From Synechocystis sp. PCC 6714 (GTDB lineage: Bacteria; Cyanobacteriota; Cyanobacteriia; Cyanobacteriales; Microcystaceae), in assembly GCF_000478825.2 (NCBI RefSeq), contig NZ_CP007542.1, positions 2,232,001 through 2,296,000 on the forward strand: 64,000 nt of DNA. The letters run 5' to 3'. Both the position numbers and the translations under genes were made by a program. Shown here piece after piece: positions 18,330 to 28,859 of the stretch (positions within the stretch are counted from its first letter, which is position 1; every line of letters starts with the position of its first letter). The notes beneath the pieces are model-generated. The model had not been told where the DNA came from. It ran no database searches and saw nothing but the letters and a program-made list of their open reading frames with translations.

Positions 18330-20033
18330 ATGATGCTCATTTCGCAACCGGTGGCGGATCGGTACCTGAGTTGGTCAGGCTTGTCCCGTCGGCCCTGGCG
18401 CAGACAACTAGCGGTCACTAGGGTTTTTCTATCTTTTCTCTTTTTTTTATTCTGGGATCGGCTCACTGCCCCCAATTCTAGCCGACGTCGTTATCACCGA
18501 GCCCAATGGTTGGTGCAGCAGTTACTTTACCTGGGCCCCACTTTTATCAAAATTGGCCAGTCCCTCTCCACCAGAGCCGACATTATTCCCGCTGAGTATA
18601 TCCAAGCCTTTGCCCAACTCCAAGACCGGGTGCCCCCCTTCGATTCCCACCAGGCGATCGCCGTCATTGAACAGGAATTGCATGGGGCGATCGAAGACCT
18701 TTTTCAACAATTTGAAATCACCCCCCTAGCTTCAGCCAGTTTAGGGCAAGTACATCGGGCCGTACTACCCACTGGGGAAACGGTGGTAGTGAAAGTACAA
18801 AGGCCTGGGTTGGACAGTTTACTAAACCTCGATTTTGAGCTTTTACATCAAACTTTAAGACTGGCCAGGCGGTGGTTGCCGGGGTTTCATAGCCTAGCTC
18901 AAAAATATGAAGTTGAGGCCATTTACCAGGAATTTTTTTCCCTACTCTTTTTAGAAATTGATTATATTCACGAAGGCAAAAACGCGGAAAGATTTCGCCA
19001 AAACTTTGCCGATTATCCCCGGGTCAAAGTGCCAAAAATATATTGGCAATATACCACTCGTATGGTTTTAACATTGGAATACTTGCCCGGTATTAAAGTA
19101 GACGATCGCCAAGCATTGGAAACCGCTGGCATTAATTTAGATTTAGTCATTCAAACAGGTATTTGTGCCTATTTAAAACAACTATTAATTGACGGCTTTT
19201 TCCAGTCCGATCCCCATCCAGGTAATATGGCGGTGGATAGCCAGGGGGACTTGATTTTTTATGATTTTGGCACCATGGCGGAGGTAAAAATCATCGCCAA
19301 AGACCAGATGATACAAACCTTTTTTGCTGTGCTAAGAAAAGATGTCAACCAAGTGCTAGAAGCCCTAATTTACATGGGACTGGTGGAGCCAAAGGGGGAT
19401 TTAAGTCCCATCAAGAGAATTATTAATTTTTTGCTGGATAACTTTCGCGATAAACCCATCGATATTAAAGCCTTCGATCAGGTGGGAGAAGAGGTATATG
19501 CCATGTTCCAGCAACAACCTTTCCGCTTGCCACCCCAAATGACTTTTATTTTAAAATCTATTTCCACCCTGGATGGCATCGCCCGGGCCTTGGACCCCCG
19601 TTATAATTTAATCGCCGCCAGTCAGCCCTTCATCCAAAGTGTTACCGTTGCCCAACCTAAACGCTCCCTAGTGATGGCCCTGGTGCGGCAAGTTCAACAA
19701 TTTGTCCTCGACCAATTGAACAAACCCTCCCGTAATCAACAGTTTCTTCAGGAATTAACCGCCAAACTAGAACGGGGCGAGTTACAATTTGCCACCCGTT
19801 CCCCGGAAGGCGATCGCCTATTGAGGAAAATTCACTTGGCTCTGAAAAGTCTCATTTTTGCTTGTTTAACCGGGTTCACCCTACTGTCGGCGACGGTATT
19901 GCTGTCCACAATTTATGCCCGCTTTGCCGTGGTCGGTTTTGGTTTGGCTGGGCTATTTAGCCTCTTCTTAATCCGTTCTTTGCTCAAGTTAGCGGTGCAA
20001 GAAAGGTTAGACCGACTGGTGCAAAAAAGGTAG
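18330..20033 (+). CDS. UbiB/ABC1/ADCK-family atypical kinase
   Basis: A 567-residue member of the ABC1 (UbiB) family, atypical kinase-like ATPases involved in quinone or prenyl-lipid metabolism. The family-specific KxGQ motif is in FIKIGQSLSTRADIIP. The Ala-rich nucleotide loop is LASASLGQVHRA, the VVKVQRPG lysine strand follows, and the catalytic HPGN and DFG motifs are in SDPHPGNMA and FYDFGTMA. Two C-terminal hydrophobic helices (about residues 510-555) anchor it to the membrane. The first codons are ATG ATG; either may be used. It starts 14 bases after the sensor gene. Confidence 0.92.
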   Translation: MMLISQPVADRYLSWSGLSRRPWRRQLAVTRVFLSFLFFLFWDRLTAPNSSRRRYHRAQWLVQQLLYLGPTFIKIGQSLSTRADIIPAEYIQAFAQLQDRVPPFDSHQAIAVIEQELHGAIEDLFQQFEITPLASASLGQVHRAVLPTGETVVVKVQRPGLDSLLNLDFELLHQTLRLARRWLPGFHSLAQKYEVEAIYQEFFSLLFLEIDYIHEGKNAERFRQNFADYPRVKVPKIYWQYTTRMVLTLEYLPGIKVDDRQALETAGINLDLVIQTGICAYLKQLLIDGFFQSDPHPGNMAVDSQGDLIFYDFGTMAEVKIIAKDQMIQTFFAVLRKDVNQVLEALIYMGLVEPKGDLSPIKRIINFLLDNFRDKPIDIKAFDQVGEEVYAMFQQQPFRLPPQMTFILKSISTLDGIARALDPRYNLIAASQPFIQSVTVAQPKRSLVMALVRQVQQFVLDQLNKPSRNQQFLQELTAKLERGELQFATRSPEGDRLLRKIHLALKSLIFACLTGFTLLSATVLLSTIYARFAVVGFGLAGLFSLFLIRSLLKLAVQERLDRLVQKR

Positions 20034-20100
20034 CTAGGGGAAAGGAACCCTCCATTGCTGAGCTCAGATCAAGGATCGGCTGCTTCTAGCACGAGTCAAG

Positions 20101-21009
20101 CTAAGTCCATTGTTCAATCCATTGTTGCAAAATCGGGTTCACCACCTCCGGGGCCTCATCTTGGGGACAATGCCCCAACCCCGGCAAGCTGATAAATTCC
20201 TCCACACAATCATAATTTGCCAACTCCCTCCCCAAGGCGATCGGTTCCCATGGATCCCCTTCTCCCCAAATGAGCACCGTTGGGCGATTAATGCGGGGTA
20301 ACAAATCCTCCGGCAGGGGACCTTGGGAATAGCCGGTAAAGGCGAGAAAGACTTCCGCTGCCCCTGGATCCTGGGCTGGTCGCAGAAGCATTGTCACCAA
20401 ATCTTCGGTTACCGCATCGTTGTTCACATAGGCTTGACAGAGAGCTTGACGCACAGTGTTAGGCCGGGCTATCTGTCGGAAAAACAACTTGCCAATCTGG
20501 GGATAACCAAGCAATGTCTGCAGTATGCTCGCTCCCACTTGACGATACCAGGGCAAGGCTGAGCGCTTCCGGTCATGGAGTAACCGCAGGGAACAGTTAA
20601 GCGCAATTAGACCAGTGACCAGTTCAGGATATTCTGTGGCGGTTTGCATGGCTACCACACAGCCAATGGAGTTGCCAATCAAGACAGTGGGTTCACCGAT
20701 TATTTCTCGACAAAAATCTGCCACTAGGTCTCCCCATGTTGTGAACGTATAGCCCAATGCTTCACTGGGCAAGGGTTTAGCCGAAGCACCAAAGCCCAAC
20801 AGATCGATGGCGTAGCAACGACAATATTCTCCCAAGACGGGGATATTTTTACGCCAGTGACCCCAAGAGGCACCAAAGCCATGGATTAACAACACCGCCG
20901 GGCCCCGATCGCCCCTTTTTTGATAGGCGATCGCCTGGTTGCGCCATTGCCAAAAGAGGGGGGGAGTGTGGGGAGATAGGGCGGACGGAGAAGACTCTAG
21001 GGATACCAT
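20101..21009 (-). CDS. Alpha/beta-fold hydrolase
   Basis: A 302-residue alpha/beta hydrolase. Seen are the oxyanion segment LLIHGFGASWGHW, the nucleophile elbow GNSIGCV (catalytic Ser), the acid strand VLIWGEGDPWEP and the late His in LPGLGHCPQDEAPE. In photosynthetic organisms similar proteins include pheophytinase-like and BchO-like enzymes, but the substrate cannot be read here. The start is the ATG at 21009; the open frame extends to a TTG at 21036. It converges with the UbiB-type gene. Confidence 0.85.
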   Translation of the reverse strand: MVSLESSPSALSPHTPPLFWQWRNQAIAYQKRGDRGPAVLLIHGFGASWGHWRKNIPVLGEYCRCYAIDLLGFGASAKPLPSEALGYTFTTWGDLVADFCREIIGEPTVLIGNSIGCVVAMQTATEYPELVTGLIALNCSLRLLHDRKRSALPWYRQVGASILQTLLGYPQIGKLFFRQIARPNTVRQALCQAYVNNDAVTEDLVTMLLRPAQDPGAAEVFLAFTGYSQGPLPEDLLPRINRPTVLIWGEGDPWEPIALGRELANYDCVEEFISLPGLGHCPQDEAPEVVNPILQQWIEQWT

Positions 21010-21139
21010 AACGGAGAGAAGCCAATGATGAAGCAATGATTCTCTATGGTGACGAAATTTTCCCTGGAATTGCCACTCATTAACGGCATCTGTTTAGGAA
21101 ACTTGCCGATTGTGGGGAAAGAGTGCCCGAATTATCCAG

Positions 21140-22120
21140 CTAAGAAAAAATAATTTGGGAACCGGGAGCATTAATTTTTACTGACAAAATCTGGTGATTT
21201 TTAAAGGTTTCTGCTAGACGGGGATGCACCGACGGAGGCGCAAAAAAGAGCATAAAGCCCCCGGCCCCGGCCCCCAGTAGCTTCCCGCCCCAAGCCCCCG
21301 CCTCTCGACCTTGTTGGTAAATGTGATCGATATCGTCGTTGGAAATACCCACATCCAAACTCCGTTTTGCTTGCCAAGCTTGGTCTAGGAGTTCACCGAA
21401 AGCAGACAAACATTGATTGCTAGTTAAAATATCCCAGCCTTTGTCCACCATTGAACGCATTAGTTTAAGGGTTTCCTTGTTATCACCCACCCGTTTTAAT
21501 TGTTTTTCCACCACATTAGCCGCCCGCCGTTTAATGCCCGTAAAAACGATAAAAATGTGTTCTTCAAACTCCGCCATTCTTTCTGGGGCCATGGTCACTC
21601 GGCTGACCACAATATCATCTTCTTTACGAAATTCCACCAGATTAAATCCCCCCACGGCCGCCATTAACTGATCCTGACAACCCACTTTGTCATTAACCAA
21701 ATGTCTTTCCACATAAATGGCTTCATAGGCTAAATCCAAAGGACGGATAAATTCCCCTTTAAAGGAATGGAGCGCCTGGAGTAGGGAAACGGTAAAAGCA
21801 GAAGAGGAGCCGAGGCCGGTAAAGGCAGGTAAATCCGCCACGTTATGAAGCTCAATATCCTTTTCCAAACCACAAAACTTCAGACATTCTCGAAAGACCA
21901 AATGCTCCATGTCACCGGGATTTTTGACCAATTCTACTTTGCGGTAGGAAACTCGAATGGAATAGTCAAATAAATGACTTAAAAAAGGGCTGGCAGTGAC
22001 GTAGGAAAATTTATCGATCGCCGTGGCCAGAACTGCACCACCATGCTGAAGAAAATACTCAGGATAATCGGTTCCCCCACCAAAAAAACTAATGCGGACG
22101 GGGGCACGGGAAATCAGCAT
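21140..22120 (-). CDS. GHMP kinase, HddA-like sugar kinase
   Basis: A 326-residue small-molecule kinase of the GHMP family, most like D-glycero-D-manno-heptose 7-phosphate kinases that prepare nucleotide-activated heptose for surface glycans. The N-terminus LISRAPVRISFFGGGTDYPEY, the ATP loop AFTGLGSSSAFTVSLLQAL and the C-terminal GGKLLGAGAGGFMLFF are the three GHMP motifs. No isomerase or guanylyltransferase partner is in the window. Phosphorylation of another sugar is possible. Confidence 0.85.
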   Translation of the reverse strand: MLISRAPVRISFFGGGTDYPEYFLQHGGAVLATAIDKFSYVTASPFLSHLFDYSIRVSYRKVELVKNPGDMEHLVFRECLKFCGLEKDIELHNVADLPAFTGLGSSSAFTVSLLQALHSFKGEFIRPLDLAYEAIYVERHLVNDKVGCQDQLMAAVGGFNLVEFRKEDDIVVSRVTMAPERMAEFEEHIFIVFTGIKRRAANVVEKQLKRVGDNKETLKLMRSMVDKGWDILTSNQCLSAFGELLDQAWQAKRSLDVGISNDDIDHIYQQGREAGAWGGKLLGAGAGGFMLFFAPPSVHPRLAETFKNHQILSVKINAPGSQIIFS

Positions 22121-22321
22121 GGGCCTGGGAAAGACAAGGTTAACGACAGATACATTATTGCCGACTGGGGGGCAATATCAGCACCCAGTACTGAAACCTC
22201 TTGTTAAATTTAACCCTGGAGGGGAATCCGTCCCTAGCCCAGGGAGTTTTCCTCCCCTGAGTAGCCGTTTCATTTGTCAAAATTAAATTGTTGAAATTGT
22301 TCTTTCTCCCCCCAGCACCCC

Positions 22322-22621
22322 ATGAAATTTTCCCTCGAATCCCTCTATGGCTGGTACCGTCAAATGCTCCAGCATCCCCGGTACCGTTGGTGGATTGTTA
22401 TTGGCTCTTTAGTTTATCTCCTCAGCCCCATTGACTTTCTGCCTGACGTTTTCCCCGTAGTGGGTTGGATTGACGATGGTTTAATTGCCACTTTGTTGGT
22501 GTCGGAAATTTCCCAAATGGTCCTTACTAGCCTAAAAAATAAAGCCGTCAAACAGGAGAAGGATTTTCCCCAGGAACCTGTGGTGGTGGATGTGGTGGGG
22601 CAGGACGTGGCCCACAGTTAA
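22322..22621 (+). CDS. YkvA family (DUF1232) membrane protein
   Basis: The 99-residue protein has the DUF1232 signature SPIDFLPDVFPVVGWIDD at residues 39-56, preceded by a hydrophobic helix RWWIVIGSLVYLL and followed by an amphipathic helix. The last 25 residues are hydrophilic. The family is widespread in bacteria and plastids, with no established biochemical activity. It stands alone between two minus-strand genes. Confidence 0.82.
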   Translation: MKFSLESLYGWYRQMLQHPRYRWWIVIGSLVYLLSPIDFLPDVFPVVGWIDDGLIATLLVSEISQMVLTSLKNKAVKQEKDFPQEPVVVDVVGQDVAHS

Positions 22622-22693
22622 TTTGCTAGATTAGATTTACCAATAATTCTTCGAGCAAAGCTCCCCCAAGCAGATTCCTTGCCCCAGGGAGTT

Positions 22694-23869
22694 TTACTTT
22701 GTCTGTACAATTACCTTTTCAGCCATAGTTTGGGCTAAACGTCGAGCCTGGTCAACGGATTCCCCTTGGGCTAGGGCCACCCCTAAACGGCGATGGGGTC
22801 GGGCGTTAGGCTTGCCAAATAAACGCACATCGGTGCCCGGTTGGGCCAATGCTTCCGTTAGTCCCGTGTAACTAAGCTTTTCCCCAGCTTGCGGGGCCAG
22901 GATGACTGCGCTTGCGGCGGGCCCCATTTGTTGGATGCGGGGAATGGGCAAACCTAAAATGGCCCGTAAATGTAGCTCAAACTCGTTTAAATTTTGGGAG
23001 ATGAGGGTCACCATGCCAGTGTCATGGGGTCGGGGAGACAATTCAGAAAAAATTACTTCCTCCGGAGTAATAAAAAATTCCACCCCAAAAAGACCAGCTC
23101 CCCCCAAAGCGTCGGTAACCGTTTTGGCGATCGTCTGGGCCTGGGTTAGTTGTCCCCGATTTAAAAGGGCCGGTTGCCAAGATTCCTGATAATCTCCCCG
23201 TTCTTGGCGATGGCCAATGGGTTCACAAAAAAGGGTTTCCCCCTGCCACTGGCGAATGGTTAGCAACGTAATTTCCAACTCAAAAGGAATAAATTCCTCC
23301 ACAATCACCTTGGTTTGATCCCCCCTCGCTCCGGCGATCGCCGCCTGCCAAGCCTGGACTACCCCTTCACTACTATTGACTACGGACTGTCCTTTACCAG
23401 AAGAGGACATCACCGGCTTAACCACATTCGGGAAACCAATGGCTCGACTAACTCGTTCCAGCTCTGCCAAACCCGTGGCGTAGTCGTAACGGGCGGTACG
23501 GACTCCCAACTGTTGGGCCGCCAACTCCCGGATGCGGTCCCGGTTCATGGTTAAATTGGTAGCCCGGGCAGTGGGAATGACCCGATAACCCTGGGCCTCT
23601 AACTCCAATAATTTTTCTGTGCGGATTGCTTCCACTTCGGGCACAATCCAATCCGGCTGATATTTTTTTACTACTGCCCCTAGGGCTTCTCCGTCTAGCA
23701 TGGAAATGACTTCCGCTTGCTGGGCAACCTGCATGGCCGGAGCATCGGCATAGCGATCCACTGCAATTACCCGATTGCCCAATCTCTGGGCTGCAATGGC
23801 AAACTCCTTGCCCAATTCCCCAGAGCCAAGTAGTAAAAAGGTTTGGGGCAGAGCGACGGGGTTGACCAT
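22694..23869 (-). CDS. purT: Formate-dependent GAR transformylase (PurT)
   Basis: An ATP-grasp ligase that uses formate and ATP to formylate glycinamide ribonucleotide, the folate-independent third step of purine synthesis. Its 391 residues match the usual length. The N-terminus reads LLLGSGELGKEFAIAAQRLG, the glycine-rich ATP loop is MSSSGKGQSVV, and the metal and substrate segments are FGVEFFI, SELSPRPHDTGMVTL and FGKPNARPHRRLGVAL. All are diagnostic for PurT rather than PurK. Confidence 0.95.
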   Translation of the reverse strand: MVNPVALPQTFLLLGSGELGKEFAIAAQRLGNRVIAVDRYADAPAMQVAQQAEVISMLDGEALGAVVKKYQPDWIVPEVEAIRTEKLLELEAQGYRVIPTARATNLTMNRDRIRELAAQQLGVRTARYDYATGLAELERVSRAIGFPNVVKPVMSSSGKGQSVVNSSEGVVQAWQAAIAGARGDQTKVIVEEFIPFELEITLLTIRQWQGETLFCEPIGHRQERGDYQESWQPALLNRGQLTQAQTIAKTVTDALGGAGLFGVEFFITPEEVIFSELSPRPHDTGMVTLISQNLNEFELHLRAILGLPIPRIQQMGPAASAVILAPQAGEKLSYTGLTEALAQPGTDVRLFGKPNARPHRRLGVALAQGESVDQARRLAQTMAEKVIVQTK

Positions 23870-23991
23870 GGTTAAATATTGGGGGGCAGGGGTTAGCTAC
23901 CAGTGGGAATGCCAGAGATAATAATTAACCCACACCTGCTTGTTGCAGCAAATGTGGGGATGGGGAAGGGAACTTCCCAGGACATATTTCA

Positions 23992-24990
23992 TTAAACGGA
24001 AGCGGGCACCTTAGCTTCGGCAGTTAACTGCTCGTAAACTTCCCGCATTTTTAAGCCAACCAACACCTGGAATAAACCAGTGCCATTGTCTGTGCCAGGG
24101 TAGTCCTTGTGCTTGAGCAGCAACTCGGTCATTTCTCCGTAGTACTTGGTGCCGGTTTTGCTCAGGTGGTTTTCCACATAAACCATTTCTTCTAAGTTCT
24201 CAAACCTACCGTCTACTTCCAGCAGGGAAACTTCATTGCCCATGAAACTGTCAGGACCATAGTACATTTTGATACCAGGATAGGTACAGGTCAATTTCCG
24301 ACCACAGGGGCGCCAATCGATGGTAGAGCCTTCGTCAAACAGATAGGCGGGTTCGAAGAATTTAACCCCTTCTTTTTGTACCAAACGTACCCGCAGGAGC
24401 TTACTTTCCTTGTCCTCAATTAGACGGGTGGGTAGCACCTGAATTACCACATCGGCATACTGCTTTTGGGGCTCAATGTAGGCGGTGAAGTCAGGCTTAC
24501 GGGCATTGATGGAAGCCAAAATATCTTCATAGGTGTGGCCCCGTTCGGCCATGTCCCGCTGGATTTTCCAGTTAATTTTTACCTCTTCGCTGATGTCGAG
24601 GTAAACGCCGAAATCCACTAGTTCCCGCACCCGTTCGTCGTAGAGGGGATGCAAACCTTCAATGACCACCACTTTGTTAGGTTCAACTTTTTCCGGTGGA
24701 TCCAGCAGGCCCGTTTCGTGGTTATAAATGGGCTTCATGATTGGTTGACCACTTTTGAGCGTTTTAATTTGCTCGTACATGAGGTCAAAATTGTTAGCCC
24801 TAGGATCCAGTGCGGTGACGCCAGCGGCTTTTCTACCCTGACGATCCAAACTGTGGTAATCGTCCAAACAGATTACCGTCATAAACTCTTCGCCGAACAA
24901 ATCCGTCAATCGACGTAGGAAAGTAGACTTACCGCAACCGGAATCCCCGGCAACACCAATAAGAACCACGCGGTCTAGCTGTGTGGTCAT
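23992..24990 (-). CDS. prk: Phosphoribulokinase
   Basis: Makes ribulose 1,5-bisphosphate from ribulose 5-phosphate and ATP in the Calvin cycle. From the ATG at 24990, preceded by GAGGG, the protein has 332 residues. The P-loop is GDSGCGKST with Cys19, and Cys41 lies in VICLDDYH; these two form the thioredoxin-controlled disulfide in cyanobacterial PRK. A second Cys pair five apart (WRPCGRKLTCTYPG) is the one that responds to redox in the GAPDH-CP12-PRK complex. petH diverges 500 bases away. Confidence 0.97.
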   Translation of the reverse strand: MTTQLDRVVLIGVAGDSGCGKSTFLRRLTDLFGEEFMTVICLDDYHSLDRQGRKAAGVTALDPRANNFDLMYEQIKTLKSGQPIMKPIYNHETGLLDPPEKVEPNKVVVIEGLHPLYDERVRELVDFGVYLDISEEVKINWKIQRDMAERGHTYEDILASINARKPDFTAYIEPQKQYADVVIQVLPTRLIEDKESKLLRVRLVQKEGVKFFEPAYLFDEGSTIDWRPCGRKLTCTYPGIKMYYGPDSFMGNEVSLLEVDGRFENLEEMVYVENHLSKTGTKYYGEMTELLLKHKDYPGTDNGTGLFQVLVGLKMREVYEQLTAEAKVPASV

Positions 24991-25102
24991 AAGATCCCTC
25001 AAAAATGCAAAACTGATTGTTAACCCGGTTTCCTAAAAAACTTCTCCTCACCCCAGGCGGCGTGTTGGAGAGACAAACCAGAGCCTATGGGCTTGTTAAC
25101 CC

Positions 25103-25135
25103 CCTGTCAAGGGCCGACAGGAAACTAGTTATAAT
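25103..25135 (+). promoter_or_regulatory. Inverted repeat abutting a TATAAT box between prk and petH
   Basis: CCTGTC (25103-25108) and GACAGG (25116-25121) form a perfect 6-bp inverted repeat with a 7-base spacer. It is followed nine bases later by TATAAT (25130-25135), a consensus -10 hexamer facing petH. The position fits an operator over a petH distal promoter, giving a long 5' leader of about 350 bases. The rest of the 500-base prk-petH gap contains no convincing gene. Confidence 0.45.
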
Positions 25136-25432
25136 GTCTAGTCGTCCTGGTCAACCCCAGATAACGCTCTTCGGTTCTAGCCAGGGATATAGCCTGACCC
25201 ACTAAATACTGAGTATGAATTCTATCAGAATTGTATTCCCTTCTACAAGATTGCCCCAACCCAATTGGTAACTCTACGAATATTTTCATAAATCGGAATT
25301 AGTCTAGGGAGAAAGTGATACAAGGGTTACATTTTATCAGGGTTAACTTTGTTAGGGTGATAAAACTAAATCTCCGCTTCTAACCCCACTGCTCCTCCCG
25401 GCTACGGCGATCGCCTGACGATGGTAGGCTTG

Positions 25433-25464
25433 ATAATACTGCGATAAATTTCTGTCAGTATTAT
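25433..25464 (+). promoter_or_regulatory. petH: Stem-loop in the petH 5' leader
   Basis: ATAATACTG (25433-25441) and CAGTATTAT (25456-25464) are a perfect 9-bp inverted repeat with a 14-base loop, 27 bases before the petH start codon. In a long leader transcript this would form close to the petH ribosome site AGGGAG (25475-25480). In Synechocystis, leader structure is reported to help select between the long and short FNR isoforms, so this is a plausible translational control element. Confidence 0.5.
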
Positions 25465-25487
25465 TTGATTGAGTAGGGAGCAATTAA

Positions 25488-26732
<1,245 letters not shown>

Positions 26733-26815
26733 GGTCCCTTGGCAGAATATCAATTTGTCTGAATCTCAAGGGGGGTTTGCCGTTGGCGAGCTCCTTTTGT
26801 TTTGCACAACCACGG

Positions 26816-27661
26816 TTAACCCAGGGGAATAGCTGGGGTTGTTCCCAAGCAAAACTTAGTCAAGGCTAGGGAAACACCGTCTTCTTCCACGTCCCCGGTT
26901 ACCCAATCCGCTCTTGCTTGCACTTCCGGAGGGGCATTCCCCATGGCCACCCCTACCCCAGCATATTGCAACATTTCTAGGTCGTTAAAGTTATCACCGA
27001 TCGCCAGAATTTCTTTGGGGCTGATGCCTAATACTTCTTCGGCTAGGTGTTGGACAGCCAGGCCTTTGGTGGCTTCGGCGTGGGTGACTTCAAAATAAAT
27101 TTCGGTGGATTGGGTGAAATGAACGTTTTGCCCCTGGAGTTTTTGCCCCAGTTCCGTCATCAGTTGGGCCATCAGAGGAGCATTGCGGCTAATAGCTAAC
27201 ATTTTAGTGGTGCTCCCCAGGTTAATAATAGTACTTAAATCCCCACTGGCTTGGGCAATGGCCCCGGATCTGTCCATGTAAATGTGGGTTTCTGGAGTGA
27301 TCTGCCGTACATGGAGTTGATCGTCGTGGTAGCAATGGACTTCTAAATGGGGGGCTAAGGCCGGTTGCTCAAAGTGGGACAAAATCCCTAGGGCGATCGC
27401 CTTGGGCAGGGGTTTTTCCCGCAATACTAAGCCGGTGTGGGGATGCTTGGTCAAGGCACCGTTATAGCTAATCAAAGGCAGTGTAGACTGGATTGCTCGA
27501 TGGAAACGCAGGGCGGAGCTAAACATTCTACCGGTGGCCAGGGCCACCTGTATGCCTTGGCTTTGCACCCGTTGGATAGTTTCCACCACAGCGGGATTAA
27601 TTTGGTTGGATTTACCGGCGATCGTGCCATCAATGTCCAACACCACTAACTTAATTGACAC
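26816..27661 (-). CDS. Cof-type HAD-superfamily phosphatase
   Basis: A 281-residue HAD hydrolase of the Cof/YbhA subgroup. Motif I is VVLDIDGTIAGKS with the nucleophile Asp. Motif II is ALATGRM, the C2 cap domain spans about residues 80-190, and motifs III/IV are ATKGLAVQHLAEE and AIGDNFNDLEMLQYAGVGVAMGNA. Family members dephosphorylate sugar phosphates, PLP or nucleotide intermediates; the substrate is not readable. Start is the GTG at 27661, supported by GGGAG seven bases upstream. Confidence 0.88.
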   Translation of the reverse strand: MSIKLVVLDIDGTIAGKSNQINPAVVETIQRVQSQGIQVALATGRMFSSALRFHRAIQSTLPLISYNGALTKHPHTGLVLREKPLPKAIALGILSHFEQPALAPHLEVHCYHDDQLHVRQITPETHIYMDRSGAIAQASGDLSTIINLGSTTKMLAISRNAPLMAQLMTELGQKLQGQNVHFTQSTEIYFEVTHAEATKGLAVQHLAEEVLGISPKEILAIGDNFNDLEMLQYAGVGVAMGNAPPEVQARADWVTGDVEEDGVSLALTKFCLGTTPAIPLG

Positions 27662-27912
27662 CGTTAAACTCCCTGACTGCTAGTTAACTTCAGAAATATT
27701 GTGCTGGAAAGCCTAACCATTTTGGCAACAATGCCGGACATTGGCGCATCGGGACAAAGCGGCTATGCTGAGAAAACAAATATTACCGGTCTGAACGGTG
27801 GAAGTTCAGCTCAAGCTCGGCACATTACCCTGGTCGAGCCCGTTAGTTCCATTGTTGTTCCCGGTGGATAGGACTGTAATCAAACCGAAAGTAAATCTGG
27901 AGAGACATTGGG

Positions 27913-28788
27913 GTGGCAACAACCAAAACACAACGGAATATTTGGGTTTATGTGGGTATTGGGGCGATGGTCAGCGCCCTAGTGTTATTTTCCCTCGTGC
28001 CCCTAGTAATGGCCCTCTGGCAACCCCGACCCCCCGTCGATGGAGTGGTTAACGGTGCCACTTCCCTGGAAAGTCAAGCCTTGGGCTATCAGCTAGTACT
28101 GGAAAGGGAGCCGGATAATGTCAATGCTCTCCAGGGCCTATTGGAAATTCGTCTGCAACAAAAAAATCTCCCGGCGGCGATCGCCCCTTTGGAAAGGTTG
28201 GGGCAAATCCAGGCAGATCAAGTGCAATACCGTATCCTTTTGGCCCAGCTGAAAGCCCAACTGGAAGACAATAATGGAGCGGCCCGGGTGTATCGGGAAA
28301 TTTTGAATCAGTTTCCCTACAACATCCAAGCTTTGCAAGGTTTGAGTGGTCTGTACGCAGAACAGGAACGGCCAGCCGAAGCGGTGGCCATTGTGCAAAA
28401 TGCCATCACCCAGGCCATTAAAAGCCAAACTACCGTTCCCGGTGCCGTGCCTCCAGAGCAAATTACTTCTCTACAATTACTACTGGGGGAAATTTACCTT
28501 AGTCAAAACCGCCCCGACCAGGCGATCGCCATTTACGAAGCGGCCAGTAAGGTAAATAGCAACGATTTCCGTCCTGTGTTAGCCCAAGCCCAGGTAATGG
28601 CGCAAACGGGCAAATTGAAAGAAGCAGATCCCTTTTTCCAACAGGCGATTATGCTCGCTCCAGTGCAATATAAAGATTCGATTAAAAATATTGCTCTCCA
28701 GGTCACCAACCAAGCTTTAGCCAACCAGAATAATAACCCTAATACTGCTAGCTCCCCCCCACCGGCACCGATTCTCAAAGCGGATTGA
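27913..28788 (+). CDS. Membrane-anchored TPR-repeat protein
   Basis: The 291-residue product has an N-terminal membrane helix (about residues 10-35) and at least four tetratricopeptide units between residues 55 and 265 (for example ALQGLLEIRLQQKNLPAAIAP, and RPDQAIAIYEAASKVNSND). A short Asn/Pro-rich tail follows. TPR proteins of this kind are assembly scaffolds, but the partner is unknown. Translation starts at a GTG with GGAGAG upstream. Confidence 0.8.
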   Translation: MATTKTQRNIWVYVGIGAMVSALVLFSLVPLVMALWQPRPPVDGVVNGATSLESQALGYQLVLEREPDNVNALQGLLEIRLQQKNLPAAIAPLERLGQIQADQVQYRILLAQLKAQLEDNNGAARVYREILNQFPYNIQALQGLSGLYAEQERPAEAVAIVQNAITQAIKSQTTVPGAVPPEQITSLQLLLGEIYLSQNRPDQAIAIYEAASKVNSNDFRPVLAQAQVMAQTGKLKEADPFFQQAIMLAPVQYKDSIKNIALQVTNQALANQNNNPNTASSPPPAPILKAD

Positions 28789-28825
28789 CCTATCCTAAAT
28801 GTTCTGAAACACGGGGTTTCAAATC

Positions 28826-28845
28826 TTGTTTTTTAATAAAAACAA
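28826..28845. terminator. AT-rich hairpin between convergent genes
   Basis: TTGTTTTT (28826-28833) and AAAAACAA (28838-28845) are perfect inverted repeats with a four-base loop. The position between the ends of the TPR gene and priA suggests a two-way transcript end, although the stem is weak. Confidence 0.4.
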
Positions 28846-28859
28846 AGCCGTTTTTAGTG

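Noticed and set aside
25017-25205. Frame of 62 codons in the prk-petH gap
   Set aside because: Contains promoter-like sequence, has no ribosome site and an unprotein-like composition.
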